Origin: Actinomadura litoris
Lineage (GTDB): Bacteria; Actinomycetota; Actinomycetes; Streptosporangiales; Streptosporangiaceae
DNA: 64,000 nt
Direction of reading: 5' to 3'
Assembly (NCBI RefSeq): GCF_009733595.1
Contig: NZ_WOFH01000011.1
Location: 248,001-312,000 of the forward strand
A program made the position numbers and the translations under genes. The notes beneath the pieces are model-generated. The model did not search any database. It was not told the DNA's origin and saw only the letters and a list, made by a program, of their open reading frames with translations. This document shows, piece after piece, positions 42,035 through 51,334 of the stretch; within the stretch, counting starts at the first letter, position 1, and each line of letters opens with the position of its first letter.

Positions 42035-42523
42035 TTACAGCTCGTCGGTGGTGCCGCCGGCTGCGGCGATCTTCTCCTTGGCGGCTCCGGAGAAGGCGTG
42101 AACCTTCACCTGGACCGCCACGGAGATCTCGCCGGTGCCGAGCACCTTGACCGGACGGCCGCGGCGAACCGCTCCCCTGGCCGCCAGGTCGTCCGCGGTC
42201 ACCTCGCCGCCCTCGGGGTACAGCGCGGCCAGCTTGTCCAGGTTCACGACCTGGAACTCGACCCGGTTCGGGTTCTTGAAGCCCTTGAGCTTCGGAAGCC
42301 GGCGGATCAGTGGCATCTGCCCGCCCTCGAACCCGACGGGGACGGTGCTGCGCGCCTTGGTGCCCTTGGTGCCGCGGCCCGCGGTCTTGCCCTTGGACGC
42401 CTCGCCGCGGCCCTTGCGGACCTTGCGGCGGTTGGCGCCGGGGGCCGGACGCAGGTCGTGGACCTTCAGCGGGGTGCCCTCGGTGGTGTCCTCGGTGGCG
42501 TTCTTACCGAGATCAGCCGCCAT
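42035..42523 (-). CDS. rplO: 50S ribosomal protein L15
   Basis: 162 residues. VHDLRPAPGANRRKVRKGRGEASKGKTAGRGTKG-like N-terminal segment (Gly/Arg-rich rRNA-binding loop) and GFEGGQMPLIRRLPK are canonical. ATG 42523, one base after the rpmD stop. A 10-15 residue N-terminal extension (MAADLGKNATEDTTEG) is present. Confidence 0.97.
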   Translation of the reverse strand: MAADLGKNATEDTTEGTPLKVHDLRPAPGANRRKVRKGRGEASKGKTAGRGTKGTKARSTVPVGFEGGQMPLIRRLPKLKGFKNPNRVEFQVVNLDKLAALYPEGGEVTADDLAARGAVRRGRPVKVLGTGEISVAVQVKVHAFSGAAKEKIAAAGGTTDEL

Positions 42524-42524
42524 G

Positions 42525-42707
42525 TCAGTCGACCTCCTCGACGGTGACCAGGTGCGCCACCGTCCGGATCATGCCGAGCACCTCGGGGCGGTCCTCGCGG
42601 ACCACGCTCTGCCCGATCTTCTTCAGGCCGAGGGTGCGCAGCGTGTCACGCTGGTTCTGCTTCTCACTGATCACGGACTTCTTCTGCGTGATCTTCAGAT
42701 TGCTCAT
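42525..42707 (-). CDS. rpmD: 50S ribosomal protein L30
   Basis: 60 residues from ATG 42707 (MSNLKITQKKSVISEKQNQR), overlapping the rpsE stop as ATGA. Contains TLRTLGLKKIGQSVVREDRP. Normal length. A longer open frame upstream runs inside rpsE. Confidence 0.96.
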   Translation of the reverse strand: MSNLKITQKKSVISEKQNQRDTLRTLGLKKIGQSVVREDRPEVLGMIRTVAHLVTVEEVD

Positions 42708-43327
42708 GAGGTCGCGGCCTCCGCCCTTGGCTCGCTGCCCGCGGCGCGGGCCCGCAGCATGGCGGCGGGGGCGACGTCCTCGATCGGCAGGCCGCGCTTG
42801 GCCGCGATCTCCTCGGGGCGCTTGAGCGCCTTGAGGCCCGCGATCGTCGCGTGCACGATGTTGATCGCGTTGTCGCTGCCGAGCGACTTGCTGAGCACGT
42901 CGTGGATGCCCGCGCACTCCAGCACCGCGCGCACCGGGCCGCCGGCGATGACGCCGGTACCGGGGCTGGCCGGACGCAGCAGGACCTCGCCCGCCGCGTC
43001 CCGCGCCTGCACCAGGTGCGGGATGGTGCCCTGGATCCGCGGCACCTTGAAGAAGTGCTTCTTGGCCTCCTCGACGCCCTTGGCGATCGCCGCGGGCACC
43101 TCCTTGGCCTTGCCGTAGCCGACGCCGACGGTGCCGTTGCCGTCACCGACGATCACCAGGGCGGTGAAGCTGAAGCGACGACCGCCCTTGACGACCTTGG
43201 CGACACGGTTGATCGCCACGACCTTCTCGATGTACGACTGGCCCTTGTCGGCGCCACCGCGGCGGTCGTCGCGGCGGCCGTCGCGACGGTCGCCACCCTG
43301 ACCGCCACCACGCCTCTGCGCTGCCAT
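42704..43327 (-). CDS. rpsE: 30S ribosomal protein S5
   Basis: 207 residues from ATG 43327 (MAAQRRGGGQGGDRRDGRR). An extra Gly/Arg/Asp-rich N-terminal ~28 residues precedes the double-stranded RNA-binding domain (YIEKVVAINRVAKVVKGGRRFSF-type region). C-terminal domain intact. AGAGGAA about 8 bases upstream. A longer frame to 43390 includes the intergenic space and is rejected. Confidence 0.97.
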   Translation of the reverse strand: MAAQRRGGGQGGDRRDGRRDDRRGGADKGQSYIEKVVAINRVAKVVKGGRRFSFTALVIVGDGNGTVGVGYGKAKEVPAAIAKGVEEAKKHFFKVPRIQGTIPHLVQARDAAGEVLLRPASPGTGVIAGGPVRAVLECAGIHDVLSKSLGSDNAINIVHATIAGLKALKRPEEIAAKRGLPIEDVAPAAMLRARAAGSEPRAEAATS

Positions 43328-43361
43328 CAGTGGTTCCTCTCGTTTGCCATGGGAAGGGCCA

Positions 43362-43748
43362 TCACAGCTCCAGGCCCCCCTCGCGCGCACCGTCCGCGAC
43401 AGCGGCGATGCGGCCGTGGTACTTGTTGCCGCCGCGGTCGAAGACGACCGCGGACACGCCCGCCTCCTTGGCCCGGCGGGCGACGAGCTCGCCGACCTTG
43501 CGGGACTTGGCGGTCTTGTCGCCGTCGGTGGCGCGCAGGTCGGCCTCCATCGTCGAGGCGTAGGCCAGCGTGTGGCCCTTGGCGTCGTCGATGACCTGGA
43601 CGAACACGTGGCGGGTGGAGCGGGTCACGACCAGGCGAGGACGCGCGGCGCTGCCGACGACCTTCTTCCGGACCCGCAGGTGCCGGCGCCTGCGGGACTT
43701 GGCCCGCGCCGACGTGGCCTTACCGGCCAGGGTCTTGGTGCCTGCCAT
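43362..43748 (-). CDS. rplR: 50S ribosomal protein L18
   Basis: 128 residues; 5S rRNA-binding. Basic N-terminus RRRRHLRVRKKVVGSAARPR then strands ending in FDRGGNKYHGRIAAVADGAREGGLEL. ATG 43748, 2 bases after rplF. Confidence 0.97.
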   Translation of the reverse strand: MAGTKTLAGKATSARAKSRRRRHLRVRKKVVGSAARPRLVVTRSTRHVFVQVIDDAKGHTLAYASTMEADLRATDGDKTAKSRKVGELVARRAKEAGVSAVVFDRGGNKYHGRIAAVADGAREGGLEL

Positions 43749-43750
43749 GA

Positions 43751-44287
43751 CTACTTACCAGCCTTTCCAACCTTGCGGCGGATCTGCTCACCCTCGTACC
43801 GCACACCCTTGCCCTTGTAGGGGTCGGGCTTGCGCAGCTTGCGGATGTTAGCGGCGACCTCGCCGACCTTCTGCTTGTCGATGCCCTCGACCACGAGCTG
43901 GGTCGGCCGCTCGACCGTGAAGGTGATGCCCTCGGGGGGCTCGACCGTGATCGGGTGGCTGTACCCGAGCGAGAACTCCAGGTTCTTGCCCTTGGCGACC
44001 ACGCGGTAGCCGACGCCCTGGATGACGAGGGTCTTCTTGTAGCCCTCGGTGACACCGACGACCATGTTGTTGATCAACGAGCGGGTGAGCCCGTGCAGGG
44101 CGCGCACCGTGTTGATGTCGTTCGGCCGGGAGACGGTGACCTGACCGTCCTCCAGCTGAACCTCGATCGGCTCGGCGACCGTGTGCGACAGCGTGCCCTT
44201 CGGCCCCTTGACGGTGACCTGCTGGCCGTCGAGGCTCACCTCGACGCCACCGGGCACGGCGATGGGGAGACGTCCGATTCGCGACAT
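43751..44287 (-). CDS. rplF: 50S ribosomal protein L6
   Basis: 178 residues, two tandem L6 folds. MSRIGRLPIAVPGGVEVSLD at the start, KGPKGTLSH, and PDPYKGKGVRYEGEQIRRKVGK at the end. 16 bases after rpsH. Confidence 0.98.
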   Translation of the reverse strand: MSRIGRLPIAVPGGVEVSLDGQQVTVKGPKGTLSHTVAEPIEVQLEDGQVTVSRPNDINTVRALHGLTRSLINNMVVGVTEGYKKTLVIQGVGYRVVAKGKNLEFSLGYSHPITVEPPEGITFTVERPTQLVVEGIDKQKVGEVAANIRKLRKPDPYKGKGVRYEGEQIRRKVGKAGK

Positions 44288-44303
44288 AGTTAGTGCCCTC
44301 CCC

Positions 44304-44702
44304 TCACCAGACGTAGGCGAGGACTTCCCCGCCCACGCCGCGCTTGCCCGCCTGCCGGTCGGTCATCAGGCCGGAGGACGTCGAGATGATCGCGACGCCC
44401 AGTCCGCCGAGGACCTTGGGCAGGTTGTCCTTCTTCGCGTACACGCGCAGACCCGGCTTCGAGACGCGCTTGATACCGGCGATCGAACGCTCGCGGGTCG
44501 GGCCGAACTTCAGCTCGATGTTGAGCTTCTTTCCGACCTCGGCGTCCTCCACGGTCCAACCCGAGATGTACCCCTCCTGCTGGAGGATCTCGGCGATGTG
44601 CGCCTTGATCTTCGAGTACGGCATCGCCACCTGGTCGTGGTACGCCGAATTCGCGTTCCGCAGACGCGTCAGCATGTCTGCGATCGGGTCGGTCATCGTC
44701 AT
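44304..44702 (-). CDS. rpsH: 30S ribosomal protein S8
   Basis: 132 residues from ATG 44702 (MTMTDPIADMLTRLRNANSA); ATG 44696 two codons later is also possible. Ends STSSGLMTDRQAGKRGVGGE, canonical. GGGAGGG lies upstream. 136 bases after rpsN. Confidence 0.97.
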   Translation of the reverse strand: MTMTDPIADMLTRLRNANSAYHDQVAMPYSKIKAHIAEILQQEGYISGWTVEDAEVGKKLNIELKFGPTRERSIAGIKRVSKPGLRVYAKKDNLPKVLGGLGVAIISTSSGLMTDRQAGKRGVGGEVLAYVW

Positions 44703-44816
44703 GGCCTGCTGGCCCTCCCTCGCCACGGTTTCCTCGGGCTGATGTGGTCCCGTGGACCTTTGGCGCGGTCGTGGACACCCTCGACGGGTGCCCGGTGGTT
44801 ATTACATGCCGGTGCG

Positions 44817-44834
44817 CCGCCCCCTCAGGGGCGG
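44817..44834 (-). other. Small hairpin in the rpsN-rpsH gap
   Basis: CCGCCCC pairs with GGGGCGG across a 4-base loop, directly after the rpsN stop codon (44839). Possible processing or pausing site within the spc operon. Confidence 0.35.
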
Positions 44835-44838
44835 GACG

Positions 44839-45024
44839 TCACCAGCTCGACTTCGTGATGCCGGGCAGCTCACCGCGGTGGGCCATCTCCCGGAAGCACA
44901 CACGGCACAGGCCGAACTTCCGGTAGACCGAGCGCGGACGTCCGCAGCGCGAGCACCGAGTGTACGCGCGCACCCCGAACTTGGGCTTGCGCCCGGCCTT
45001 GGCGATCAGCGACTTCTTCGCCAT
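44839..45024 (-). CDS. rpsN: 30S ribosomal protein S14, zinc-binding type
   Basis: 61 residues. CSRCGRPRSVYRKFGLCRVC gives the CxxC-x12-CxxC zinc site of the short type Z S14. ATG 45024, 4 bases after rplE. Confidence 0.97.
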   Translation of the reverse strand: MAKKSLIAKAGRKPKFGVRAYTRCSRCGRPRSVYRKFGLCRVCFREMAHRGELPGITKSSW

Positions 45025-45028
45025 CTAC

Positions 45029-45619
45029 TCAGCTCTCCTTGAAGGGGAAGCCCAGAAGCTTGAGCAGCGCCCGGCCCTCCTCGTCGGTCTTCGCGGTCGT
45101 CACGACCGTGATGTCCATGCCCCGCTGCCGGTCGATCTTGTCGGGGTCGACCTCGTGGAACATGACCTGCTCGGTCAGCCCGAAGGTGTAGTTGCCGTTG
45201 CCGTCGAACTGCCGCGGCGACAGGCCGCGGAAGTCGCGGATGCGGGGCAGCGCGGTCGACAGCAGCCGGTCCAGGAACTCCCACATCCGGTCGCCGCGCA
45301 GCGTGGTGTGCGCGCCGATCGGCATGCCCTCGCGCAGCTTGAACTGCGCGATGGACTTGCGGGCCCGGTTCACGGCCGGCTTCTGGCCGGTGATCGCGGA
45401 GAGGTCGCGGATCGCGCCCTCGATCACCTTGGCGTCCTTGGCGGCCTCGCCGACCCCCATGTTGACCACGATCTTGGTCAACCCGGGGATCTGCATGACG
45501 TTGGCGTAGCCGAACTGCTCCTGCATCGCCTTCGCGATCTCCGCGCGGTAGCGGAGCTTGAGCCTCGGCGGCGGGACGGGACGGGAGTCCGTCTGCGTCT
45601 CGGTGGCGGTGTCGGTCAT
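45029..45619 (-). CDS. rplE: 50S ribosomal protein L5
   Basis: 196 residues; 5S rRNA and P-site contact. Conserved IVVNMGVGEA, RARKSIAQFKLREGMPIG and the C-terminal FPFKES. The first ~12 residues are a polar extension (MTDTATETQTDSRP). ATG 45619. Confidence 0.98.
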   Translation of the reverse strand: MTDTATETQTDSRPVPPPRLKLRYRAEIAKAMQEQFGYANVMQIPGLTKIVVNMGVGEAAKDAKVIEGAIRDLSAITGQKPAVNRARKSIAQFKLREGMPIGAHTTLRGDRMWEFLDRLLSTALPRIRDFRGLSPRQFDGNGNYTFGLTEQVMFHEVDPDKIDRQRGMDITVVTTAKTDEEGRALLKLLGFPFKES

Positions 45620-45624
45620 CGGTC

Positions 45625-45933
45625 TCAGATCTCCTTACCGCTGCGGCGCGAGATCCGGACCTTCGTCCCGTCGTCGTTGAAGCGGTAGCCGGCGCGGACG
45701 GGCTTGCCGTCCTCGACGAGGGCGACGTTGCTGACGTGCAGCGGCGCCTCGACCGTCACGCGACCGCTCTCCTTGCCCGCGCGCTGCTGGTCGGCCTTGA
45801 TGTTCTTGGTGATGAGGTTGACGCCCTCGACGACGACGCGCTCGGCGCGCGGGTCGACGCGCAGGACCTTGCCCGTCGCGCCCTTGTCCTTGCCGGCGAT
45901 GACGATGACCTCGTCGCCCTTACGGATCTTCAT
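45625..45933 (-). CDS. rplX: 50S ribosomal protein L24
   Basis: 102 residues from ATG 45933 (MKIRKGDEVIVIAGKDKGATG, KOW motif). A GTG directly before it (45936) is also open, but GGAGG lies 7 bases from the ATG. The ATG shares a base with the rplN stop (TGATG). Confidence 0.96.
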   Translation of the reverse strand: MKIRKGDEVIVIAGKDKGATGKVLRVDPRAERVVVEGVNLITKNIKADQQRAGKESGRVTVEAPLHVSNVALVEDGKPVRAGYRFNDDGTKVRISRRSGKEI

Positions 45934-46301
45934 CACAGCACCTCCGGCGCGAGCGAGATGATGCGCATGAACTTCTTCTCGCGCAGTTCACGGCCCACCG
46001 GGCCGAAGATACGGGTGCCCCGGGGGTCCCCGCCGTCCTTGATCAGGACGGCCGCGTTCTCGTCGAAGCGGATGTAGGAGCCGTCCGGGCGCCGGCGCTC
46101 CTTGCGGGTGCGCACGACGACCGCCTTGACGACGTCACCCTTCTTCACGCCGGCGCCGGGAAGGGCGTCCTTCACCGTCGCGACGATGATGTCGCCGACT
46201 CCCGCGTAGCGCCGACCCGAGCCGCCGAGAACCCGGATGCAAAGGATCTCCTTCGCACCCGTGTTGTCGGCGACCTTGAGTCGCGACTCCTGCTGGATCA
46301 C
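45933..46301 (-). CDS. rplN: 50S ribosomal protein L14
   Basis: 122 residues: MIQQESRLKVADNTGAKEIL to MRIISLAPEVL, canonical. Translationally coupled to rplX by a TGATG overlap. 70 bases after rpsQ, with a small CCGGAC/GTCCGG hairpin (46333-46347) between. Confidence 0.98.
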   Translation of the reverse strand: MIQQESRLKVADNTGAKEILCIRVLGGSGRRYAGVGDIIVATVKDALPGAGVKKGDVVKAVVVRTRKERRRPDGSYIRFDENAAVLIKDGGDPRGTRIFGPVGRELREKKFMRIISLAPEVL

Positions 46302-46371
46302 GTCAACTCCTGTTCGTCACACCGGTTCTGCCCCGGACCTCGTCCGGTGGGCAGCCTGGTGGAACCAGTAA

Positions 46372-46644
46372 TTACTTGGCCTTCTCAAGGATCTCCACCA
46401 CGCGCCACCGCTTGGTGGCCGACAGCGGGCGGGTCTCCATGAGACGGACGCGGTCGCCGACGCCACACTCGTTGGCCTCGTCGTGCGCCTTGTAGTTCTT
46501 CGTGCGGCGGATCACCTTGTGGTACTTGGCGTGCTTCACGCGGTCCTCGACGGACACGACCACGGTCTTGTCCATCTTGTCGCTGACCACGAGACCCTCA
46601 AGGATCTTCCGGCTCTTCCGCTGCTCGGTCTGCTGCTCGGTCAT
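46372..46644 (-). CDS. rpsQ: 30S ribosomal protein S17
   Basis: 90 residues, OB fold: GLVVSDKMDKTVVVSVEDRV and RRTKNYKAHDEANECGVGD. ATG 46644 overlaps the rpmC stop (ATGA). Confidence 0.97.
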   Translation of the reverse strand: MTEQQTEQRKSRKILEGLVVSDKMDKTVVVSVEDRVKHAKYHKVIRRTKNYKAHDEANECGVGDRVRLMETRPLSATKRWRVVEILEKAK

Positions 46645-46883
46645 TCGTCGCCCTCCACGGCGTCCTCGGCGACCGCGACGATGCCGAGCTTGCGCTCCTG
46701 CATCACGGTGTAGATGCGGGCGATCTCGCGCTTCACCGTGCGCAGCCGCCCGTGGCTCTCAAGCTGGCCGGTCGCGGCCTGGAAGCGGAGGTTGAACAGC
46801 TCCTCCTTCGCCTCCTTCAGCTTGGTGACCAGGACGTCGTCGGGCTCGGTCCGCAGGTCGTCGGCGGCAAGACCCTTGGCCAT
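46641..46883 (-). CDS. rpmC: 50S ribosomal protein L29
   Basis: 80 residues; exit-tunnel protein. KEELFNLRFQAATGQLES and RIYTVMQERKLG are canonical; a short acidic tail (VAEDAVEGDE) follows. ATG 46883 shares a base with the rplP stop. Confidence 0.96.
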   Translation of the reverse strand: MAKGLAADDLRTEPDDVLVTKLKEAKEELFNLRFQAATGQLESHGRLRTVKREIARIYTVMQERKLGIVAVAEDAVEGDE

Positions 46884-47302
46884 CAGGACTCACCCACCTC
46901 TCGCTTAACGATCTTGCACTTCATCGGCAGCTTGTGGATCGCGCGGGTGAGCGCCTCGCGCGCGACCTGCTCGTTCGGGTAGGAGATCTCGAACATCACA
47001 CGGCCCGGCTTGACGTTCGCGACCCACCACTCGACCGAGCCCTTGCCGGAGCCCATGCGGGTCTCGGCGGGCTTCTTGGTCAGCGGGCGGTCGGGGAAGA
47101 TGTTGATCCACACCTTGCCGCCACGCTTGATGTGCCGGGTCATCGCGATACGCGCGGCCTCGATCTGCCGGTTGGTCACGTACGCGGGCTCGACCGCCTG
47201 GATGCCGTACTCGCCGAACGTCACCTTGGTGCCGCCCTTGGCCATGCCCCGGCGCCTCGGGTGATGCTGCTTGCGGTGCTTGACCTTGCGAGGGATCAGC
47301 AT
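46883..47302 (-). CDS. rplP: 50S ribosomal protein L16
   Basis: 139 residues: MLIPRKVKHRKQHHPRRRG, KPAETRMGSGKGS and GRVMFEISYP are canonical. 7 bases after rpsC. Confidence 0.98.
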   Translation of the reverse strand: MLIPRKVKHRKQHHPRRRGMAKGGTKVTFGEYGIQAVEPAYVTNRQIEAARIAMTRHIKRGGKVWINIFPDRPLTKKPAETRMGSGKGSVEWWVANVKPGRVMFEISYPNEQVAREALTRAIHKLPMKCKIVKREVGES

Positions 47303-47309
47303 GGGTTAC

Positions 47310-48172
<863 letters not shown>

Positions 48173-48173
<1 letters not shown>

Positions 48174-48556
48174 TACCGGGCCCTCCTCGTCTTCTTACCG
48201 CCGCCGGACGCGGACGCTGCTTCGTCGCGCGACTCCACGACCACGGTGATGTGGCTCGTGCGCTTGTTGATGCGGTACGCCCGGCCCTGGGCGCGGGGGC
48301 GGAAACGCTTGAGCGTCGGCCCCTCGTCCACCCACGCACGGCTCACGACGAGCGTGTCCGAGTCGAGCTTGAAATTGTGCTCGGCGTTGGCGATGGCACT
48401 CGCCAGCACCTTGCCCACAGGCTCACTCGCCGCCTGGGGGGCGAACCGCAGCACCGCCTGAGCCTCCGCGGCGGGCAGGCCGCGGATGAGGTCCACCACG
48501 CGGCGGGCCTTCCTGGGCGTGACGCGGATGAACCGCGCCTGGGCCCTGGCTTCCAT
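48173..48556 (-). CDS. rplV: 50S ribosomal protein L22
   Basis: 127 residues from ATG 48556 (MEARAQARFIRVTPRKARRV). The exit-tunnel loop region GPTLKRFRPRAQGRAYRI is intact, so no macrolide-resistance-type change is evident by eye. 26 bases after rpsS; a longer frame upstream overlaps rpsS. Confidence 0.97.
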
Positions 48557-48582
48557 CGCTGATCCCTCTCTGTTGCTAGGAC

Positions 48583-48864
48583 TCAGCCGCGTCGGCTGCG
48601 GCGGTCTTCCTTGACATGGCTGCGGAACGTCCGCGTCGGCGCGAACTCGCCGAGCTTGTGCCCCACCATGGCGTCGGTGATGAACACCGGGACGTGCTTG
48701 CGGCCGTCGTGCACGGCGATCGTGTGACCGATCATGTCCGGCACGATCATGGAGCGCCGCGACCACGTCTTGATGACGTTCTTGGTGCCCTTCTCGTTCT
48801 GGACGTCCACCTTCTTGATGAGGTGGTCGTCCACGAAGGGGCCCTTCTTGAGGCTACGTGGCAT
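48583..48864 (-). CDS. rpsS: 30S ribosomal protein S19
   Basis: 93 residues: MPRSLKKGPFVDDHLIKKV, TWSRRSMIVPDMIGHTIAVH, and HKLGEFAPTRTF are canonical. 12 bases after rplB. Confidence 0.98.
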   Translation of the reverse strand: MPRSLKKGPFVDDHLIKKVDVQNEKGTKNVIKTWSRRSMIVPDMIGHTIAVHDGRKHVPVFITDAMVGHKLGEFAPTRTFRSHVKEDRRSRRG

Positions 48865-48876
48865 GACGAGCGACTC

Positions 48877-49710
48877 CTACCGCTTCTTCTTGCTGCGACG
48901 ACGGACGATCAGCCGGTCGCTCGACTTGTTCGCCTGGCGAGTGCGGCCTTCCTTCTTACCGTTCGGGTTCACCGGGTGCCGGCCACCGGAGGTCTTGCCC
49001 TCACCACCACCGTGCGGGTGGTCGATCGGGTTCATGGCCACGCCGCGGACGGTCGGGCGCTTGCCCTTCCACCGCATGCGTCCGGCCTTGCCCCAGTTGA
49101 TGTTCGACTGCTCGGCGTTGCCGACCTCGCCGACCGTCGCGCGGCAGCGCACGTCCACCATCCGCATCTCGCCCGAGGGCATGCGCAGCGTGGCGTACTT
49201 GCCCTCCTTGGCCAGCAGCTGGACGCCCGCGCCCGCGCTGCGGGCGATCTTGGCGCCGCCGCCGGGCCGCAGCTCGATGGCGTGGACGACGGTACCCGTC
49301 GGGATGTTGCGCAGCGGCAGGCAGTTGCCCGGCTTGATGTCGGCGCCCGGCCCGTTCTCGACCCGGTCGCCCTGGCGCAGCCCGCGGGGGGCGATGATGT
49401 AGCGCTTCTCGCCGTCCACGTAGTGCAGCAGCGCGATGCGCGCGGTGCGGTTCGGGTCGTACTCGATGTGCGCGACCTTCGCCGGGATGCCGTCCTTGTC
49501 GTGCCGACGGAAGTCGATCACGCGGTAGGCGCGCTTGTGGCCGCCGCCCTGGTGCCGGGTCGTGATGCGGCCGTGGTTGTTGCGGCCGCCCTTCTTGGGG
49601 AGCGGACGCAGCAGCGACTTCTCCGGCTCGCTGCGCGTGATCTCGACGAAGTCGGCCACGCTGGAGCCGCGACGACCCGGAGTCGTCGGCTTGTAGTTAC
49701 GGATGCCCAT
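48877..49710 (-). CDS. rplB: 50S ribosomal protein L2
   Basis: 277 residues. Near the peptidyl-transferase centre. KPTTPGRRGSSVADFVEI, YIIAPRGLRQGDRV, and MNPIDHPHGGGEGK with the conserved His are present. Confidence 0.98.
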   Translation of the reverse strand: MGIRNYKPTTPGRRGSSVADFVEITRSEPEKSLLRPLPKKGGRNNHGRITTRHQGGGHKRAYRVIDFRRHDKDGIPAKVAHIEYDPNRTARIALLHYVDGEKRYIIAPRGLRQGDRVENGPGADIKPGNCLPLRNIPTGTVVHAIELRPGGGAKIARSAGAGVQLLAKEGKYATLRMPSGEMRMVDVRCRATVGEVGNAEQSNINWGKAGRMRWKGKRPTVRGVAMNPIDHPHGGGEGKTSGGRHPVNPNGKKEGRTRQANKSSDRLIVRRRSKKKR

Positions 49711-49757
49711 CTTATTCGTTCATCCCTTTATCTGACTTCGGGACGACCCGGCCTGTA

Positions 49758-50057
49758 CTAGGCCGTGCCGCCGAAGATGTCGATCCGCTCGCCCTCGGCG
49801 AGGCTGACGATGGCGCGCTTGGTGTCCTTGCGCTTGCCGTAGCCGAACCGGGTCCGCTTGCGCTTCCCCTGCCGGTTGAGCGTGTTCACGCTGGTCACCT
49901 TGACGCCGAACACGGCCTCGACGGCCTGCTTGATCTGCGTCTTGTTGGCGTCCGGGCGGACGACGAACGTGTACTTGTTCTCGTCCAGCAGCCCGTAGCT
50001 CTTCTCCGAGACGACCGGCGCGATGATGATGTCGCGGGGGTCGGCGATCTTGTTCAT
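49758..50057 (-). CDS. rplW: 50S ribosomal protein L23
   Basis: 99 residues; tunnel exit, docking site for trigger factor and SRP. DIIIAPVVSEKSYGLLDENK and FGVKVTSVNTLNRQGKRKR are canonical. 12 bases after rplD. Confidence 0.97.
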   Translation of the reverse strand: MNKIADPRDIIIAPVVSEKSYGLLDENKYTFVVRPDANKTQIKQAVEAVFGVKVTSVNTLNRQGKRKRTRFGYGKRKDTKRAIVSLAEGERIDIFGGTA

Positions 50058-50069
50058 GTGCGACCCTCC

Positions 50070-50672
50070 TTACTTCTTCGCCGCGCGCGAGATGAACTCG
50101 TCGTACGCCTTCTGCGTGAAGACGACGTCGTCGTTCACCAGCACGTCGTAGGTGTTGAGCTGGTCGGAGACGAGCACGTGCACGCTCGGCTCGTTGCGCA
50201 GGCTCTTCCAGGTCAGCTCGTCCTCGCGGTCCAGGACCAGCAGGACGCGCTTGGCCTCGGTGACCGAGCGCAGCGCCGTCAGCGCCGTCCTGGTCTTCGG
50301 GGCGTCGCCCTCGATGAGGTGGTCGACCACGTGCACCCGGCCGTAGCGGGCACGGTCGGACAGGGCGCCGCGCAGCGCCGCCGCCTTCATCTTCTTGGGC
50401 GTCTTCTGCGTGTAGTCCCGCGGCTGCGGGCCGTGCACGGTGCCGCCGCCGGCGAACTGGGGCGCGCGGGTCGAACCCTGGCGGGCGCGACCGGTGCCCT
50501 TCTGCCGGTACGGCTTCTTGCCACCGCCGCGGACGTCGCCGCGGGTCTTGGTGGCGTGCGTGCCCTGGCGCGCCGCGGCCAGCTGGGCCACCACGACCTG
50601 GTGGATCAGCGGCACGCTGGTCTTCGCGTCGAAGACCTCGGCGGGCAGGTCGATGTCGAGCTTGGCAGTCAC
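50070..50672 (-). CDS. rplD: 50S ribosomal protein L4
   Basis: 200 residues from GTG 50672 (MTAKLDIDLPAEVFDAKTSV), overlapping the rplC stop in a GTGA. The exit-tunnel loop GGGKKPYRQKGTGRARQGS is intact. In some bacteria L4 autoregulates the S10 operon; no matching leader was recognised here. Confidence 0.97.
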   Translation of the reverse strand: MTAKLDIDLPAEVFDAKTSVPLIHQVVVAQLAAARQGTHATKTRGDVRGGGKKPYRQKGTGRARQGSTRAPQFAGGGTVHGPQPRDYTQKTPKKMKAAALRGALSDRARYGRVHVVDHLIEGDAPKTRTALTALRSVTEAKRVLLVLDREDELTWKSLRNEPSVHVLVSDQLNTYDVLVNDDVVFTQKAYDEFISRAAKK

Positions 50673-51319
50673 TTGCCAGTCCCCTTCACTGCGTCGCGGA
50701 CCAGCACCACGCCGCCGTTGGGACCGGGAACCGCGCCCTTGATGAGCAGCAGGTTCTTCTCCGCGTCGATGGCGTGGACGGTCAGGTTCTGCACGGTGGT
50801 ACGGGCGTTGCCGTGCCGTCCCGCCATGCGGAGGCCCTTGAAGACGCGACCGGGGGTCGCGCAGCCGCCGATCGAGCCCGGGGAGCGGTGCTTGCGCTGG
50901 GTGCCGTGCGAGGCGCCGAGGCCCTTGAAGCCGTGGCGCTTCATGACACCGGCGGTGCCCTTGCCCTTGCTCGTCCCGGTGACGTCGATCTTCTGGCCGG
51001 CCTCGAAGACGCTGGCGGTGATCTCCTGGCCGAGTTCGAACTCGGTGGTGTCGTCCGAACGCAGCTCGACGAGGTAGCGGCGCGGCGTGACGCCGGCCTT
51101 CTCGAAGTGGCCCGTGCGCGGCTTGTTCACCTTGCGCGGGTCGATCTGCCCGTACCCGATCTGGACGGCGGTGTAGCCGTCCTTCTCCTGGGTGCGGAGC
51201 TGCGTGACGACACACGGCCCGGCCTGGACGACGGTCACCGGCACGATCCGGCCCTCATCGTCGAAGACCTGGGTCATGCCGAGCTTCTCGCCCAGGACGC
51301 CCTTCCTCTGCGTACTCAT
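50669..51319 (-). CDS. rplC: 50S ribosomal protein L3
   Basis: 216 residues: KGVLGEKLGMTQVFDDEGR at the N-terminus, GSIGGCATPGRVFKGLRMAG and GRHGNARTTVQNL in the core. 15 bases after rpsJ. Confidence 0.98.
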   Translation of the reverse strand: MSTQRKGVLGEKLGMTQVFDDEGRIVPVTVVQAGPCVVTQLRTQEKDGYTAVQIGYGQIDPRKVNKPRTGHFEKAGVTPRRYLVELRSDDTTEFELGQEITASVFEAGQKIDVTGTSKGKGTAGVMKRHGFKGLGASHGTQRKHRSPGSIGGCATPGRVFKGLRMAGRHGNARTTVQNLTVHAIDAEKNLLLIKGAVPGPNGGVVLVRDAVKGTGK

Positions 51320-51334
51320 CTCTCGGTGCGTCCC

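Noticed and set aside
46333..46347. CCGGAC/GTCCGG hairpin between rpsQ and rplN as a terminator.
   Set aside because: Only 6 bp, no T-tract, and inside an essential co-transcribed operon; treated as incidental.
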